From contig NZ_CAJQTX010000006.1 in NCBI RefSeq assembly GCF_907163085.1, positions 186,001 through 250,000 of the forward strand: a DNA stretch of 64,000 nucleotides, read 5' to 3'. Every line of letters starts with the position of its first letter. Within the stretch, counting starts at the first letter, position 1. Below the pieces are notes generated by a model that saw only the letters and a program-made list of their open reading frames with translations, was not told the DNA's origin and did not search any database. A program made the position numbers and the translations under genes. Shown piece by piece: positions 18,938-27,766 of this stretch. The stretch comes from Candidatus Accumulibacter sp. ACC003 (GTDB lineage: Bacteria > Pseudomonadota > Gammaproteobacteria > Burkholderiales > Rhodocyclaceae).

Positions 18938-18961
18938 GCTACGGGTTGGCCGAATACTTAC
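18938..18961 (-). repeat. Right terminal inverted repeat of the IS66-type element
   Basis: Complement of the left end with two mismatches. It ends ccgaatacttac, followed directly by the right copy of the 8-bp target duplication, ggggtcgg (18962-18969). Confidence 0.92.
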
Positions 18962-19192
18962 GGGGTCGGCGTGTGGACCGCCGAGATGTTTCTGATTTTC
19001 AACCAGTTGCGCCCCGATGTTTTTCCGCTCGACGACATTGGTCTGCAGAAGGCCGTGGCCCGGCACTACTGTCAGGGAGAGCGTCCGCTACGTGCGCTGC
19101 TGGCGGCGCACGGTGAACGCTGGCGTCCGTGGCGTTCGGTGGCGACCTGGTATCTGTGGCGCAGCCTTGACCCGCTTCCCGTCGAATACTGA
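18962..19192 (+). pseudogene. 3' part of the interrupted AlkA-type glycosylase gene
   Basis: From the target duplication onward the frame reads GVGVWTAEMFLIFNQLRPDV, then FPLDDIGLQKAV and [18 protein letters not shown] before the stop at 19190. These are the end of the helix-hairpin-helix, the region of the catalytic Asp (PLDDIG) and the C-terminal helix of HhH-GPD glycosylases. It is the direct continuation of 15851-16245. The sequence itself shows no further damage, so precise loss of the element would restore a gene of about 207 codons. An ATG at 18983 could start a fragment, but this would lack the DNA-binding half. Confidence 0.9.
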
Positions 19193-19293
19193 GAGCCACT
19201 GCAGGTCGCGGTCGGCACAGCCGGTGCCCGTTCTTTCGGGTTAGAATGGCGGGTTTCCAAAAATCAGCGTGCTTTCAAACAGGCTTGGGCGAG

Positions 19294-20262
19294 ATGAAAA
19301 CCAGTTTCCTCGATTTCGAACAACCGATCGCCGATCTGGAAGGCAAGATTGAAGCCTTGCGTTTTGCGCAAGACGACTCTGCGGTCGATATTTCCGAAGA
19401 GATTGGCCGTCTTGAGCAGAAAGGCCAGAGCTTGACCAGGGAGACCTACGCGCGGCTGACGGCGTGGCAGGTTTCACAGGTCGCGCGCCATCCGCAACGG
19501 CCCTATACGCTCGACTACCTGTCATTGATCTTTCGCGACTTCGAAGAACTGCACGGCGACCGCGGTTTTGCCGACGATCATGCCATCGTCGGCGGCCTGG
19601 CTCGCTTCAACGGTCAGGCAGTGATGGTGATCGGCCACCAGAAGGGGCGTGACACCAAGGACAAGATTTTCCGGAACTTCGGCATGCCTCGCCCCGAGGG
19701 TTATCGCAAGGCCTTGCGCCTGATGCGCCTGGCCGAGAAGTTCGCGATCCCGGTGTTGACCTTCATCGACACGCCCGGGGCCTATCCCGGTATCGACGCC
19801 GAGGAGCGCGGTCAATCAGAAGCGATTGGTCGCAATCTCTACGTGATGGCCGAATTGAAGGTGCCGATCATCGTCACCGTCATCGGCGAGGGCGGTTCGG
19901 GTGGCGCGCTGGCGATCGGCGTCGGCGACGTCGTGCAAATGCTGCAATACTCAACTTATTCGGTGATTTCCCCCGAGGGTTGCGCGACTATCCTCTGGAA
20001 AAGCGCCGAAAAGGCCAGCGAAGCCGCCGAGATCATGGGCATTACCGCGCCGCGCCTGCTGTCGCTGGGTTTGATCGACAAGCTCGTCAACGAGCCGACC
20101 GGCGGCGCCCATCGCGATTATCCGGCGATGGCCAAAAGCCTCGAACAGGCGCTGCAGGAATCCTTGCACAAGCTTGCCCAGATGCCGACCCGCGAGCTCC
20201 TCAAGAGGCGCCTTGAGCGCTTGATGGCCTATGGCCGGGTCAAAGAACCGGCACGGCGCTGA
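19294..20262 (+). CDS. accA: Acetyl-CoA carboxylase carboxyltransferase subunit alpha
   Basis: This 322-residue protein is half of the carboxyltransferase that moves the carboxyl group from biotin to acetyl-CoA, the first step of fatty-acid synthesis. The sequence starts [20 protein letters not shown], as in other proteobacterial AccA. It contains [57 protein letters not shown] and the glycine-rich [16 protein letters not shown]. The length equals the family norm from ATG 19294; upstream in-frame codons (from 19246) have no conserved character. tagaat at 19241-19246 may be part of its promoter. The 3' end overlaps tilS by 32 bases, an accA-tilS order common in betaproteobacteria. Confidence 0.97.
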   Translation: MKTSFLDFEQPIADLEGKIEALRFAQDDSAVDISEEIGRLEQKGQSLTRETYARLTAWQVSQVARHPQRPYTLDYLSLIFRDFEELHGDRGFADDHAIVGGLARFNGQAVMVIGHQKGRDTKDKIFRNFGMPRPEGYRKALRLMRLAEKFAIPVLTFIDTPGAYPGIDAEERGQSEAIGRNLYVMAELKVPIIVTVIGEGGSGGALAIGVGDVVQMLQYSTYSVISPEGCATILWKSAEKASEAAEIMGITAPRLLSLGLIDKLVNEPTGGAHRDYPAMAKSLEQALQESLHKLAQMPTRELLKRRLERLMAYGRVKEPARR

Positions 20263-21649
20263 CTTCAATGAGGCGCGGTCGGCCGAGCTGATTCCGCAGA
20301 CGCTGGCGGCTTTTCTCGAGGCGCGGCTGTTGCCCGGCGCGCGTTTGTGCGTCGGCCTTTCTGGTGGTCTGGACTCGGTCGTGCTGCTGCACGCGCTCGC
20401 TGGACTGCGGCGAGCGGGCCACGCGGGTTACACATTCGATCTCGCGGCGGTGCACGTGCACCATGGTCTGAGCGCCAACGCCGACGCCTGGGCGGTTTTT
20501 TGTGCCGACTTTTGCGAGCGCCTCGGCGTGCCGTTGACGGTGCTTCGCGTCGAGGTGCCGCGTGCTGGCGGTGAGGGCCTGGAGGCCGCGGCACGGCACT
20601 TGCGACACGCGGTGTTTGCCGGCTGCGCAGCGGACTGGCTGGCATTGGCGCATCACCGCGACGATCAGGCCGAAACCGTCCTGTTCAGGCTGCTCCGTGG
20701 CGCCGGCGTCGCCGGGGCAGCGGGGATGCCCGCCGAACGCTCGCAGCTTGCCGGCCCGCGTCTGATCCGTCCGCTGCTCGAGGTCGCGCGTTGGCAGATT
20801 GCGCGCTACGCCGAAGCGCATTCGCTGGCGTGGATTGAAGATGAAAGCAACGCCGATTGCCGTTACCGTCGCAACCACTTGCGACGCCACGTGCTGCCGC
20901 GAATCGCCGAGCACTTTCCCGACGCCACGCAGGCGTTGGCGCGCGCGGCGCGCCATTTTTCCGAGGCGGCGGAATTGCTCGAAGATCTGGCGCGAGCCGA
21001 CAGGGCAGCCGTTGCCGGCGCGTCGGGACGCCTCGAACTGACGTGTTTCAATGCACTGAGCCCACCGCGAGCGCGCAATCTGTTGCGCTTCGAGCTGCGC
21101 GCTGCCGGTTTCCGCGCCCCCGACGCGCGCTGGCTCGACGAGGCGCTGCGGCAGTTGGCGACTGTCGGTGCCCATTCGCTGATGTGCGTCGCGACACCGG
21201 ATGGCGAGCTGCATGCTTACCGCGGCGAATTACACCTTGTCGTGCGGCGTCTGCCGGTGCCACAACTTGCCGTGCCCTGGCATGACGAGGCGGTCCTGCC
21301 GTGGGGCGCTGATCGGCTGCTGATGCTGCGCCGCAGCGGGGCCGGCATCAGCAGCCGCCTGCTCGCCGGCGCCGGCGTCTGTCTCAGGGCCAGGCAGGGC
21401 GGTGAGCGTTTGCAGCCCGATCCGCGTCGTCCGGGACGAAGTTTGCGGAACTTGCTGCAGGAGGCTGCGGTGCCGCCGTGGGAACGAGCTCGCCTGCCCT
21501 TGCTGTGGTGCGGTGAGCGCTTGGCGTGGGTTGGCGGCCTTGGCGTCGACGTCGCCTTCGCGTGTCCGCCGGGTGAGGAAGGGCTATTGCCGGTGTGGCA
21601 GAAGAGCGATGCTCGGTCGGCTGTCGGTCCTCCTCCGACCGCCACTTGA
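20231..21649 (+). CDS. tilS: tRNA(Ile)-lysidine synthetase
   Basis: This 472-residue cytoplasmic enzyme attaches lysine to C34 of the tRNA-Ile with a CAU anticodon, so that it reads AUA. The N-terminal PP-loop ATPase motif is [14 protein letters not shown] (about residues 43-56), followed by [15 protein letters not shown] and [20 protein letters not shown], all typical of Til[23 protein letters not shown] is also characteristic (split here: the second half is the RNxLRxxVLP motif). The C-terminal TilS domain includes [23 protein letters not shown] 20231 overlaps the end of accA, consistent with coupling. Confidence 0.95.
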   Translation: MAGSKNRHGADFNEARSAELIPQTLAAFLEARLLPGARLCVGLSGGLDSVVLLHALAGLRRAGHAGYTFDLAAVHVHHGLSANADAWAVFCADFCERLGVPLTVLRVEVPRAGGEGLEAAARHLRHAVFAGCAADWLALAHHRDDQAETVLFRLLRGAGVAGAAGMPAERSQLAGPRLIRPLLEVARWQIARYAEAHSLAWIEDESNADCRYRRNHLRRHVLPRIAEHFPDATQALARAARHFSEAAELLEDLARADRAAVAGASGRLELTCFNALSPPRARNLLRFELRAAGFRAPDARWLDEALRQLATVGAHSLMCVATPDGELHAYRGELHLVVRRLPVPQLAVPWHDEAVLPWGADRLLMLRRSGAGISSRLLAGAGVCLRARQGGERLQPDPRRPGRSLRNLLQEAAVPPWERARLPLLWCGERLAWVGGLGVDVAFACPPGEEGLLPVWQKSDARSAVGPPPTAT

Positions 21650-21667
21650 GTAGGCGGCGGTCGGAGG
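21632..21667. terminator. Hairpin between convergent tilS and the response-regulator gene
   Basis: A perfect 12-bp inverted repeat (cctccgaccgcc 21632-21643 with ggcggtcggagg 21656-21667) has a 12-base loop and spans the tilS stop codon. No T-run follows on either side. Its position between convergent genes suggests a two-way terminator or transcription barrier. Confidence 0.5.
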
Positions 21668-21688
21668 CGTCGCGACGCTCGACCTTGG

Positions 21689-22288
21689 TCAGCGTTTTCC
21701 GGCCAGCAGTTGCGCCAGTTCGACGGCCGTCCTGACGCCCATTTTTTCGAAGACATTGGCGCGATGCACTTCCACCGTGCGCATGCTGATCTGCAGTTCG
21801 TCGGCGATCACCTTGTTCAGCGTGCCGGCCAGCACCCGTTCCATGACCTGCCGCTCGCGCGTCGTCAGCCGGGTGCTCAGGGCATGTACGGTGTCGGCGT
21901 CTGACGCCGCCAGGCGCCGGTTTTCGTCGAGCTGCAGTGCTTCGATGACCCGATTGACGAGCTCGTTGTCGTTACAAGGTTTTTCGACGAAATCGAAAGC
22001 CCCTTGCTTCAAGGCAGAGACGGCCATCGGCACGTCGCCGTGACCGGTCAGAAAGATCACCGGCAGTTTGCAGCCGCGCCCGCGCAGGATGTCAAAAAGC
22101 TCGGGGCCGCTCATCCCGTCCATGCGAATATCGAGGACGATGCAGCCGCTCAGCGAGAGGTTCCAGGTGGCCAGGAAGTCTTCCGCCGAGGGGTAGCTCA
22201 GGCAGACGACACCGCGTGACTCGAGCAGCCAGCCGAGCGAGTCGCGGATGGCGTCGTCGTCGTCGACCAGATAGACGTGCGCGCTCAT
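21689..22288 (-). CDS. FixJ/DctR-type response regulator (receiver + LuxR helix-turn-helix)
   Basis: This 199-residue regulator has a receiver domain with YLVDDDDAIRDSL at the start, phospho-acceptor Asp53 in CIVLDIRMDG, Thr in FLTGHGD and Lys in FVEKPCND. A LuxR-type DNA-binding domain follows (about residues 138-195), with LTTRERQVMERVLAGTLNKV and MRTVEVHRANVFEKM. ATG 22288 overlaps the stop of the histidine-kinase gene (ATGA), so it is translated with its partner kinase. The pair is divergent from TRAP operon 2 and probably controls it in response to an extracellular organic acid (inference from position and from known Dct two-component systems). Confidence 0.92.
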   Translation of the reverse strand: MSAHVYLVDDDDAIRDSLGWLLESRGVVCLSYPSAEDFLATWNLSLSGCIVLDIRMDGMSGPELFDILRGRGCKLPVIFLTGHGDVPMAVSALKQGAFDFVEKPCNDNELVNRVIEALQLDENRRLAASDADTVHALSTRLTTRERQVMERVLAGTLNKVIADELQISMRTVEVHRANVFEKMGVRTAVELAQLLAGKR

Positions 22289-24279
22289 GGCAGGGCAATC
22301 GGCAGCGTGATGATAAAGACCGAACCGCCTTGCGGGTTGGCCTCGACCCACAGCCGGCCGTGGTGGAATTCGATGATCGAGCGGCAGATGTTCAGTCCCA
22401 TGCCCATGCCTTCGGCCTTGGTCGAAAACAGAGGCGTGAACAGCTTCTCTTCAACCTCGGGCGGGATTCCCGGGCCACGATCGATCACCCGGATCTCCAT
22501 CTGATTGTTGTCGAGCTGGCTGAGCTTGATCGTCAAGCGCCGGTACTCGGATGGGGTGTGGCGCATCGCCTCGATACCGTTGCGCATCAGGTTCAGCAGC
22601 ACCTGTTCGAGCATCACCGGATCGGCCAGCAGTTCGGGGCGCATGCCCTGGATCTCGCGAACGATACGGACGCCGCGGGCTTTGGCCGCGCCCTCGATGA
22701 AGCCGACACTGTCGTCAATGACCTCGGCGAGATCGCACGAGACGCGCTTGGGTTCGCTCTTGCGCACGAAGTCGTGTACGCGGCGGATGATGTGTCCGGC
22801 ACGCTGCGCCTGGATCGCCAGCTTGCCGAGTGCGTCTTTCAACTGCTCGGTGCTGAAGTTACCCGACTCGAGCTTGTTGAGGCAGCCGGTGTTGTAGCTG
22901 GTGATTGCCGCCAGCGGCTGGTTGAGCTCGTGCGCCAGTGTTGACGCCATCTCGCCCATGGTCACCAGGCGCGCGGTGACCTGCAGTTTTTCCTGCTGCT
23001 GCTGGGCGAGTTCCTCGGCGTGCTTGCGCGCCGTAACGTCGATGATCGATGCCATCCAGCCGGTTTGCCGACCATCGGCATCAATCAGTGGCGCCTCATA
23101 GACGAGTGCGTCGAAACGGCTGCCGTCCTTGCGCATCAGGCGAATCTCGAAGCCTTCTTGCGGCGCTTTGCCCTCCAGTACGTCGTCGTGCAGTTGCAGT
23201 GTTCTCTCCATTTCTTCCGGCGCCCAGTAGGGCATCGGTGGTTCGCGGCCAATCAGTTCTTCGGCGCTGAAGCCGACCATCTGCAGGAAAGCGGGGTTGA
23301 CGTAGCTGACCCGACCGTCGAGGTCGCGGGCGCGCATCCCGACCATCAGCGAGTCCTCCATGGCCTTGCGGAACGCGTACTCCGAGCGCAGAGCCTGCTC
23401 GGCGTCGAGGCGTCTCTGGATCAGTCCACGTACCGCCCACAGACTCCAGAAGACCGCCGCCGCAAGAACAATGATCAGGGCGGTAATCAGGGTCTGCGCC
23501 AGATTGTCCGCCGCTCGGTAAGCGGTGACCTGCAGCACCATGCCATAGCCTGGCGGATCGAGAATGACCGGGTAGCTCAGGGCGGTCGCCGCGGCATCAA
23601 TCTTCGACTTTCTGGCCAGCAGAGCGCCGCTGCTGTCGGCGATCTGGACCTGATATTTTTCGGCGAACCACCAGGGAACCTGGTTCTTGAGCAGACCATC
23701 AATCGAATAGACGCCGAGCAGCGTGCCCCGATAGTGTCCGTCGTCGAATATCGGAACGTAGATGTCCAACTGCATTCCCTCTGCCGTCGGATACGCGTCA
23801 CTGTAGACCGCCTTGCCGAGGCGGGCCATTTCGATCGAGCGGCGGACGGATTTTTCGCCCGAAGCGTCTAGCAGGTGTTGCGGCAGGCTTCGCGTCGGCA
23901 TGCCGTGCACCGCGGCGTGCGACTCGTCCAGCCACAGAATCTGTTGTAGTTCTGGACTGTTCGCCAGGATGTAGCGCGTGCGCAGGGCGAAAAGAGCCGG
24001 CCGATCTATGGCCCGGCCGAGGTCAATGGCGAGTTGCCGCAGTTGCTCCGAGTTTCCCTCGAGATGAAAGCGCACGCTCTGCTCCAGCCACAACACATCG
24101 GCAATCAAGGTTGAGCGTTGTTCATCAATCTCGTTCTGCCGCAGCAGCCAGAGCAGTGTGATCAGCAGGATCAGTAGCAGACCGACAGCGACCTTGAGGA
24201 CCGATAGGTACCACTGTGACCAATTCAGAGAAGGGGGTCGGCGATGGCCATTATGGCCAGGGATGGGGGCATTTTTCAT
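22285..24279 (-). CDS. Membrane sensor histidine kinase with periplasmic sensing and PAS domains (DctS-like)
   Basis: This 664-residue protein has TM1 (about residues 26-46), a periplasmic sensing region of roughly 215 residues of the kind found in dicarboxylate sensors, TM2 (about 262-285), a PAS domain (about 305-425, GRVSYVNPAFLQMVGFSAEEL), a His-kinase dimerisation helix with the phospho-acceptor in STLAHELNQPLAAITSY, and an ATPase domain with NLMRNGIEAMR (N box), VIDRGPGIPPEVEEKLFTP (G1) and GMGMGLNICRSII (G2). LAHELNQPLAAI is typical of DctB/FixL-type kinases. It forms an operon with the FixJ-type regulator. It starts 229 bases from, and divergent to, dctP of TRAP operon 2, so the ligand is probably the same acid that system imports. 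Confidence 0.93.
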   Translation of the reverse strand: MKNAPIPGHNGHRRPPSLNWSQWYLSVLKVAVGLLLILLITLLWLLRQNEIDEQRSTLIADVLWLEQSVRFHLEGNSEQLRQLAIDLGRAIDRPALFALRTRYILANSPELQQILWLDESHAAVHGMPTRSLPQHLLDASGEKSVRRSIEMARLGKAVYSDAYPTAEGMQLDIYVPIFDDGHYRGTLLGVYSIDGLLKNQVPWWFAEKYQVQIADSSGALLARKSKIDAAATALSYPVILDPPGYGMVLQVTAYRAADNLAQTLITALIIVLAAAVFWSLWAVRGLIQRRLDAEQALRSEYAFRKAMEDSLMVGMRARDLDGRVSYVNPAFLQMVGFSAEELIGREPPMPYWAPEEMERTLQLHDDVLEGKAPQEGFEIRLMRKDGSRFDALVYEAPLIDADGRQTGWMASIIDVTARKHAEELAQQQQEKLQVTARLVTMGEMASTLAHELNQPLAAITSYNTGCLNKLESGNFSTEQLKDALGKLAIQAQRAGHIIRRVHDFVRKSEPKRVSCDLAEVIDDSVGFIEGAAKARGVRIVREIQGMRPELLADPVMLEQVLLNLMRNGIEAMRHTPSEYRRLTIKLSQLDNNQMEIRVIDRGPGIPPEVEEKLFTPLFSTKAEGMGMGLNICRSIIEFHHGRLWVEANPQGGSVFIITLPIALP

Positions 24280-24508
24280 GGCGTCCTATCTTACACAAGG
24301 CTTACTGAAATATGACCGAAGTCTGTCCGCATAATTGTCGTAAATTGTGTATGGAGTCAGTGGTTTACATGTTTCGTTTAAGGTGCCCAGAATTGTCCAG
24401 AATTACGTGTTTCCCACAATATTCGCCGAGGTCGGCATCTGTATGATCTGCCTCCGCAAGTCCCTAATAGTTGTCTTGCAAAACCAGTTGCCATTTGGAG
24501 GAGATGCC

Positions 24509-25522
24509 ATGAACGTTTCAAATTTGTTGTTCGGACTGCTTGCTTGCGCGCTCTCCGCAGCGCCCTTGACGGCCCTGGCGGAAGCGCCGATCGTCATCAA
24601 GTTCAGCCACGTCGTGGCCAACGACACGCCCAAGGGCCTGGCTGCCGAGTTCTTCGCCAAGCGCGCTGGTGAGCTGACCAAGGGCAAGGTCAAGGTCGAG
24701 GTGTACGGTAACTCGACGCTGTACAAAGACAAGGAGGAGTTGGAAGCGCTGCAGCTCGGTGCCGTCCAGATGCTCGCGCCGTCGCTGGCCAAGTTTGGCC
24801 CGCTTGGCGTCAAGGAGTTCGAAGTCTTCGACCTGCCGTACATCTTCGACAACTATGCCGATCTGCACAAGGTAACGCAGGGTGCGATCGGAGCCGGTCT
24901 GCTGAAGAAACTGGAGCCCAAGGGCGTGACGGGTCTGGCCTTCTGGGATAACGGCTTCAAGTCGTTCTCGGCGAACACCCCGATTCTGGTGCCCGAGGAC
25001 CTCAAGGGCAAGAAGATGCGCATTCAGTCGTCCAAGGTTCTCGAAGCACAGATACGGGCGCTCAAGGCGATTCCGCAGGTAATGGCCTTCTCCGAGGTCT
25101 ACCAGGCGTTGCAGACCGGCGTTGTCGACGGTACCGAGAACCCGATTTCCAACCTGTTCACCCAGAAGTTTTTTGAAGTGCAGAAGCACCTGGCGCTGAC
25201 CGAGCACGGCTATCTGGGTTACGCCGTGATCGTCAACAAGAAGTTCTGGGACGGCTTGCCGGCCGACGTTCGTGGCCAGCTTGAAACGGCGATGAAGGAG
25301 ACGACGGTGCACGCCAACAAGATCGCCAAAGAGCAGAACGACAAGGATCTGGAAGGTGTGAAGAAAAGCGGCAAGACGGCGATCCATGTGCTGACCCCGG
25401 AACAGCGCACGGCTTTCAAGAAGGCACTGATCCCCGTGCATGAAGAAATGGCGTCGCGCATCGGCAAGGATCTGCTGCAGTCGGTGTACAAGGAGACCGG
25501 CTTCGATCCGAGCAAGCTCTGA
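24509..25522 (+). CDS. dctP: TRAP transporter solute-binding protein, DctP family (TRAP 2)
   Basis: This 337-residue periplasmic binding protein has a signal peptide (MNVSNLLFGLLACALSAAP, cleavage after TALA). Conserved parts are IKFSHVVANDTPKGLAAEFF, VYGNSTLYKDKEELEALQLG, FDLPYIFDN, KKMRIQSSKVLEAQ with the substrate-gripping Arg region, and YQALQTGVVDGTENPISN. ATG 24509 follows tggagga closely and starts the signal peptide. In-frame codons further upstream are not conserved. A terminator hairpin separates it from dctQ. It is more canonical (closer to C4-dicarboxylate DctP proteins) than the TRAP 1 protein, which has extra Lys and Gly changes around the same motifs. Confidence 0.95.
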   Translation: MNVSNLLFGLLACALSAAPLTALAEAPIVIKFSHVVANDTPKGLAAEFFAKRAGELTKGKVKVEVYGNSTLYKDKEELEALQLGAVQMLAPSLAKFGPLGVKEFEVFDLPYIFDNYADLHKVTQGAIGAGLLKKLEPKGVTGLAFWDNGFKSFSANTPILVPEDLKGKKMRIQSSKVLEAQIRALKAIPQVMAFSEVYQALQTGVVDGTENPISNLFTQKFFEVQKHLALTEHGYLGYAVIVNKKFWDGLPADVRGQLETAMKETTVHANKIAKEQNDKDLEGVKKSGKTAIHVLTPEQRTAFKKALIPVHEEMASRIGKDLLQSVYKETGFDPSKL

Positions 25523-25546
25523 GCGCGGCAGGAACTTGGTGAACAG

Positions 25547-25580
25547 CCCGTTGGGACGCCTGGCCCAACGGGTTTTTTTT
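25547..25580 (+). terminator. Hairpin terminator between dctP and dctQ (TRAP 2)
   Basis: A nine-base stem (cccgttggg 25547-25555 / cccaacggg 25564-25572), an 8-base loop and eight T form a strong intrinsic terminator inside the operon. Partial read-through would give high levels of the binding protein and lower levels of the permeases. TRAP operon 1 has a hairpin in the same place. Confidence 0.92.
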
Positions 25581-25602
25581 CAGGCAGTCGGGGGACTTCC
25601 GA

Positions 25603-26307
25603 ATGAAAATACTTGATCACCTGGAGGAATGGCTGATTACCTTCCTCATGGGGGCTGCGACGACGATCATCTTTGCTTCGGTCGCGCATCGTTACGCGGC
25701 TGGCTATCCGATCCCGATCGTGCAGGATTGGCTGCTGTCACTGAACTTCGGTTGGGCGCAGGAACTATGCATCATCATGTTCGTCTGGATGGCGAAGTTC
25801 GGCGCGGCGTACGGCGTGCGAACCGGTATTCACGTCGGCGTTGACGTGATGATCAACAGCTTGAGCGACCGCAATCGTAGCAAGTTCGTCGTTATCGGCA
25901 TGCTCGCTGGCGCCTTGTTTACCGGCGTCGTCGGTACCTTGGGCGGGCTATTCGTTTGGGATAACGGCGCCCATTACGCAATCTTCCAGTTTCTCGGCAT
26001 GGACACCAGCGACATGTTCTCGGGGCCAACGACACCCGACCTCGAGTGGCCGACCTGGGTGGTCTATAGCGCCATTCCACTCGGTTCCTCGTTGATGTGT
26101 TTCCGCTTTCTGCAGGTCACGGTGGGTTTCCTCAAGACCGGCGAGTTGCCGCACCACGATCACGGTCACGTTGATGGACTCGACGAGGAAGGTGTTCCGG
26201 ATATAGCCGAGCCCTACAGGATGGAGGACAACCTGCATCCCCATGACCGGACGTACGACAAGCGTCATCCGGAAGATCGCTCGGGCAACGGAGATAAGCA
26301 GCCATGA
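25603..26307 (+). CDS. dctQ: TRAP transporter small permease, DctQ family (TRAP 2)
   Basis: This 234-residue protein has four predicted membrane spans. It includes LEEWLITFLMGAATTIIFASV near the N terminus and the family stretch WAQELCIIMFVWMAKFGAAYG followed by VRTGIHVGVDVMI. The C terminus is an unusual His/Asp/Glu-rich cytoplasmic tail of about 50 residues (HHDHGHVDGLDEEG and onward), longer than in most DctQ and perhaps metal-binding or merely disordered. ATG 25603 follows the operon-internal terminator by 22 bases; the ribosome site is weak. The stop overlaps the dctM start (ATGA). Confidence 0.93.
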   Translation: MKILDHLEEWLITFLMGAATTIIFASVAHRYAAGYPIPIVQDWLLSLNFGWAQELCIIMFVWMAKFGAAYGVRTGIHVGVDVMINSLSDRNRSKFVVIGMLAGALFTGVVGTLGGLFVWDNGAHYAIFQFLGMDTSDMFSGPTTPDLEWPTWVVYSAIPLGSSLMCFRFLQVTVGFLKTGELPHHDHGHVDGLDEEGVPDIAEPYRMEDNLHPHDRTYDKRHPEDRSGNGDKQP

Positions 26308-27587
26308 ACGCAATGATCATATTCACGATGTTGCTGTGCCTGATGCTGACGGGTATGCCGATCTCGATCTCACTCGGCCTGACGGTGCTCAGCTTCCTCT
26401 TTCTGTTTACTCAGGTGCCGCTGGAAGCGGTAGCCCTCAAACTGTTCACCGGCATCGAAAAGTTCGAGATCATGGCCATTCCGTTCTTTATTCTGGCGGG
26501 CAACTTTCTGACTCACGGCGGTGTCGCGAGACGGATGATCAGGTTTGCAACCAGTATGGTCGGGCACTGGTACGGTGGCCTCGGCTTGGCCGGGGTGCTC
26601 GCCTGTGCGCTGTTTGCCGCCGTCTCTGGATCGTCACCGGCGACGGTCGTCGCGATTGGCTCGATCCTGATGCCGGCGATGCTCAAGGCCGGCTTCCCGA
26701 ATCGCTTCGGCGCTGGCGTCATCACCACCTCGGGAGCTCTCGGTATCCTGATTCCGCCGTCGATCGTGATGGTCATGTACTCGGTGGCGACCAACACCTC
26801 GGTCGGCGCACTGTTCATGGCCGGCGTCATTCCCGGAATTGGCCTGGCGATGGTGCTCGGTGGCGTGACCTGGTATCGCGCCAGGTCGAACAACTACCCG
26901 CGCATGGCCAAGTCGTCGGGAGCCGAGCGTTTCAAGGCTTTTCGTGAATCGGCCTGGGGCCTGCTGTTGATCGTGATCGTCATGGGCGGTATCTACAGCG
27001 GCATATTTACGCCGACCGAGGCCGCGGCGATGAGCGCCGTCTATGCGTTCATCGTTGCCGTCTTCGTCTACAAGGACCTGTCGCTCAGCGACGTGCCGCG
27101 GGTGCTGCTCAACTCGGCAAACATGTCGGCGATGCTGCTGTACATCATCACCAACGCCGTGCTGTTCTCGTTCATCATGACCAACGAGAACATCCCGCAA
27201 GCATTGGCTGACTGGATGCTGGGGCACGGGCTGGGCTTGATCGCCTTCCTGCTGGCGGTTAACGTGATCCTGCTGCTCGCCGGTAACTTCATGGAGCCGT
27301 CGTCGATCGTTCTGATCTTCGCGCCAATCCTTTTCCCGGTAGCGATGAAGCTGGGGATCGATCCGGTACACTTCGGCATTCTGATGGTGGTGAACATGGA
27401 AGTGGGTATGTGCCATCCGCCGGTCGGCCTCAACCTCTATGTCGCCTCCGGGATTACCAAGATGGGGATTACCGAGCTGACCGTGGCCGTCTGGCCCTGG
27501 TTGCTGTCGATGCTCGCCTACCTGGTGCTCATCACCTACGTGCCGATCATTTCGACCTGGCTGCCGACCAGGATGGGCATGATGTAG
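26304..27587 (+). CDS. dctM: TRAP transporter large permease, DctM family (TRAP 2)
   Basis: This 427-residue protein is the usual length for DctM, with about 11-13 spans. Landmarks are FFILAGNFLTHGGVARRMI, AVSGSSPATVVAIGSI, TSGALGILIPPSIVMVMYS, GIFTPTEAAAMSAVYAF and NMEVGMCHPPVGLNLYVASG. It starts inside the dctQ stop (ATGA), so the two subunits are made together. It lacks the central insertion seen in the TRAP 1 DctM. Expected regulation is by the divergent two-component system at 21689-24279. Confidence 0.95.
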   Translation: MNAMIIFTMLLCLMLTGMPISISLGLTVLSFLFLFTQVPLEAVALKLFTGIEKFEIMAIPFFILAGNFLTHGGVARRMIRFATSMVGHWYGGLGLAGVLACALFAAVSGSSPATVVAIGSILMPAMLKAGFPNRFGAGVITTSGALGILIPPSIVMVMYSVATNTSVGALFMAGVIPGIGLAMVLGGVTWYRARSNNYPRMAKSSGAERFKAFRESAWGLLLIVIVMGGIYSGIFTPTEAAAMSAVYAFIVAVFVYKDLSLSDVPRVLLNSANMSAMLLYIITNAVLFSFIMTNENIPQALADWMLGHGLGLIAFLLAVNVILLLAGNFMEPSSIVLIFAPILFPVAMKLGIDPVHFGILMVVNMEVGMCHPPVGLNLYVASGITKMGITELTVAVWPWLLSMLAYLVLITYVPIISTWLPTRMGMM

Positions 27588-27613
27588 CCGCCACGGCAAG
27601 GTTCGCGCGGTCG

Positions 27614-27651
27614 GGCGCGCGTACGGGGAAGCCCGTGCGCGCGCCTTTTTT
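27614..27651 (+). terminator. Rho-independent terminator after TRAP operon 2
   Basis: A 14-base stem with one mismatch (ggcgcgcgtacggg 27614-27627 / cccgtgcgcgcgcc 27632-27645) has a 4-base loop and is followed by six T. It lies 26 bases after the dctM stop. Confidence 0.9.
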
Positions 27652-27686
27652 CGTCGCCCGGCAGTAGCCGATTTGCGCCCCAGTGT

Positions 27687-27695
27687 TGGTATAAT
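27687..27695 (+). promoter_or_regulatory. Extended -10 promoter of ndk
   Basis: tggtataat contains a perfect TATAAT (27690-27695) preceded by the TGn of an extended -10 element. No good -35 hexamer is seen 17 bases upstream, which fits an extended -10 promoter. Transcription would start near 27702, leaving a leader of about 65 bases before ndk at 27767. Confidence 0.7.
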
Positions 27696-27766
27696 GTTAG
27701 GTTGTGTTTCTAGCGATATGATTTCTCGTTGTTTTTCTTGACCACCTGCCGTTTGGAGAATAACTC

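Larger units (their letters stand above)
16246..18961 (+). mobile_element. IS66-type element carrying a transposase and a DruA/DUF4338-family gene, 2716 bp
   Basis: The ends are imperfect 24-bp inverted repeats (16246-16269 and 18938-18961) that match at 22 of 24 positions and begin gtaagtattcgg. An 8-bp target duplication, ggggtcgg, is present at 16238-16245 and 18962-18969; both the gtaag-type ends and the 8-bp duplication are usual for the IS66 family. The element contains only two genes, both on the plus strand: an IS66-type transposase (16358-18058) and a DUF4338 protein (18055-18912), overlapping by four bases. The usual IS66 accessory genes tnpA and tnpB are absent. The second gene ends 25 bases before the right repeat, so it is a true part of the element. 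The insertion destroys an alkA-type gene. Confidence 0.93.
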
